Assembly (NCBI GenBank): GCA_964420455.1
Contig: CAYQTO010000174.1
Location: 1-6,897 of the forward strand
Length of the DNA stretch: 6,897 bases
Reading direction: 5' to 3'
Source of the DNA: CAYQTO01 sp964420455
GTDB taxonomy: Bacteria > Sumerlaeota > Sumerlaeia > SLMS01
A model generated the notes under the pieces. That model ran no database searches and had not been told where the DNA came from. It saw only the letters and a list, made by a program, of their open reading frames with translations. A program made the position numbers and the translations under genes. Shown piece by piece: positions 6,050-6,897 of this stretch; within the stretch, counting starts at the first letter, position 1; each line of letters starts with the position of its first letter.

Positions 6050-6897
6050 ATGCCCTTTGGTTCTTTCTCCAAAAGCGCGATTTTCGCTGGACTCGCCTGT
6101 GCAGCACTGATTTCAAACCGTTTGCATGCGTCCAATGGACTTGTGGACGTCCTTCTCGATCCGACCGCTACCACTACCATCGACCAACCCGGTTCCTACA
6201 TACTTGTGGAGGGCGAAACCATCAACTCCGGCGTCACCGCCCTTGCCATCAATGCCACTGACGTTTCTCTCGATCTGAATGGAATGACCATCACCGGCGG
6301 TGCGACGGCCATTTCAATCAACGGCGACAATGTCACCATCCGGCGTGGAACGATTCGGGGAACATCCAGCTCCGCCATTGCCGCGGCCTCGCCGGGTGCT
6401 GCCAACTCCGTCACCATCGAGGATGTGGCGATCCACGAGGCCGGCGGCGCCGCGATCGACGTGGGGGATTATGCCGCGCTCCGTCGGGTCCTCGTCCAAG
6501 GCGGCGGATCGGCGGGCACCGTCGCCGTCGATCTCGGGAAAGCCAGCCGAATTCAAGACAGCCGTTTCCTCGACCTGTTTGCAGCGCGGACCGTCTCCAG
6601 CCCGGGAGTCACGGCGCTTCGCGTCGGCCAGGGGAGCCGCATCGAGGGCAATCTCATCGGCGAATCCGACGTCAGCTCGCCCCTGACCGTCATCGAGAGC
6701 GGGGCTGGCGCTGTCGTGGCCAACAACACCCTCTCGACGCTCAAGGCCACGGGGAACATGATCGGCATCAAGGCCGGTTCAACCTCTGTCCTCGAAAACA
6801 ATCTCATCCGAGACCTCACCGGCAGTTCCTCCGCTTACGGTGTTCAGCTTGATGGATCCTACACCCACGTCCGCTCCAACGTTCTCCAGGACATCGA
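6050..6897 (+). CDS. Exported right-handed parallel beta-helix protein (5' part, runs off the window)
   Basis: The frame is open from ATG 6050 to the end of the window, 282 codons plus two bases, with no stop. Residues 1-27 look like a signal peptide: Lys8, hydrophobic AIFAGLACAALIS (10-22), and probable cleavage after LHA (25-27). The mature part begins with the common beta-helix lead-in DQPGSYILVEGETI (45-58) and SLDLNGMTITGG (73-84), followed by successive short rungs: ISINGDNVTIRRGTIRG, NSVTIEDVAIHEAGG, AALRRVLVQGG, SRIQDSRFLDL, SRIEGNLIGES, AVVANNTLS, SVLENNLIRDL, THVRSNVLQDI. This Asn/Asp-bounded coil pattern is that of NosD-like and pectate-lyase-like helices. The protein probably works outside the cytoplasm, perhaps in polysaccharide binding or cleavage or as a surface protein; no catalytic site can be assigned. 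GAGG at 6037-6040 supports the start. The C-terminus, including any sorting signal, is outside the window. Confidence 0.85.
   Translation, partial: MPFGSFSKSAIFAGLACAALISNRLHASNGLVDVLLDPTATTTIDQPGSYILVEGETINSGVTALAINATDVSLDLNGMTITGGATAISINGDNVTIRRGTIRGTSSSAIAAASPGAANSVTIEDVAIHEAGGAAIDVGDYAALRRVLVQGGGSAGTVAVDLGKASRIQDSRFLDLFAARTVSSPGVTALRVGQGSRIEGNLIGESDVSSPLTVIESGAGAVVANNTLSTLKATGNMIGIKAGSTSVLENNLIRDLTGSSSAYGVQLDGSYTHVRSNVLQDI

Noticed and set aside
6089..6112. Lipoprotein signal (LAC) in the beta-helix protein
   Set aside because: Gly at the -3 position and a very short hydrophobic stretch before the Cys do not fit a lipobox; cleavage after LHA is more likely.

Overview
The window is GC-rich, tightly packed bacterial DNA with a strong preference for C-ending codons. 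Nothing in it fixes the species. A Roadblock/DUF4388/receiver set beside a secreted beta-helix protein of the 'SLDLNGMTITGG' style would suit Verrucomicrobiota or Planctomycetota, and possibly a deltaproteobacterial lineage; this is inference from gene content. A run of ten Ns (5399-5408) shows it comes from a draft scaffold.

Left half (1-3405, plus strand): four genes in one direction, probably one operon with gaps of 25-48 nt. They are the end of an unidentified beta-rich protein, a Roadblock/LC7 (MglB-like) protein, a DUF4388/PATAN protein with an undescribed C-terminal half, and a receiver protein whose long amphipathic helical stalk ends in a C-terminal membrane anchor. Together they look like a membrane-tethered, small-GTPase-type signalling or cell-polarity module. 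No GTPase is visible, so its partner must lie outside the window or elsewhere in the genome.

Middle (3412-5773, minus strand): three genes with overlapping ends, transcribed toward the first operon. First is a hybrid two-component-like protein interrupted by the N gap, next a nucleotide-sugar epimerase/dehydratase, and last a small Bfd-like [2Fe-2S] protein. The two-component-like protein has lost the key phosphotransfer residues of both its receiver and its kinase part, so it is most likely a pseudo-receiver/pseudo-kinase. The two operons meet tail to tail with only 6 nt between stop codons, inside a hairpin that could serve both.

Right end (5774-6897): a 276-nt divergent intergenic region with a perfect AT-rich 6-1-6 palindrome next to the pseudo-kinase start. 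After it comes the first part of an exported right-handed beta-helix protein that runs off the window.

The points most worth following up are the Roadblock-DUF4388-anchored receiver set and the degenerate hybrid kinase. Both suggest signalling that does not depend on conventional phosphorelay chemistry.
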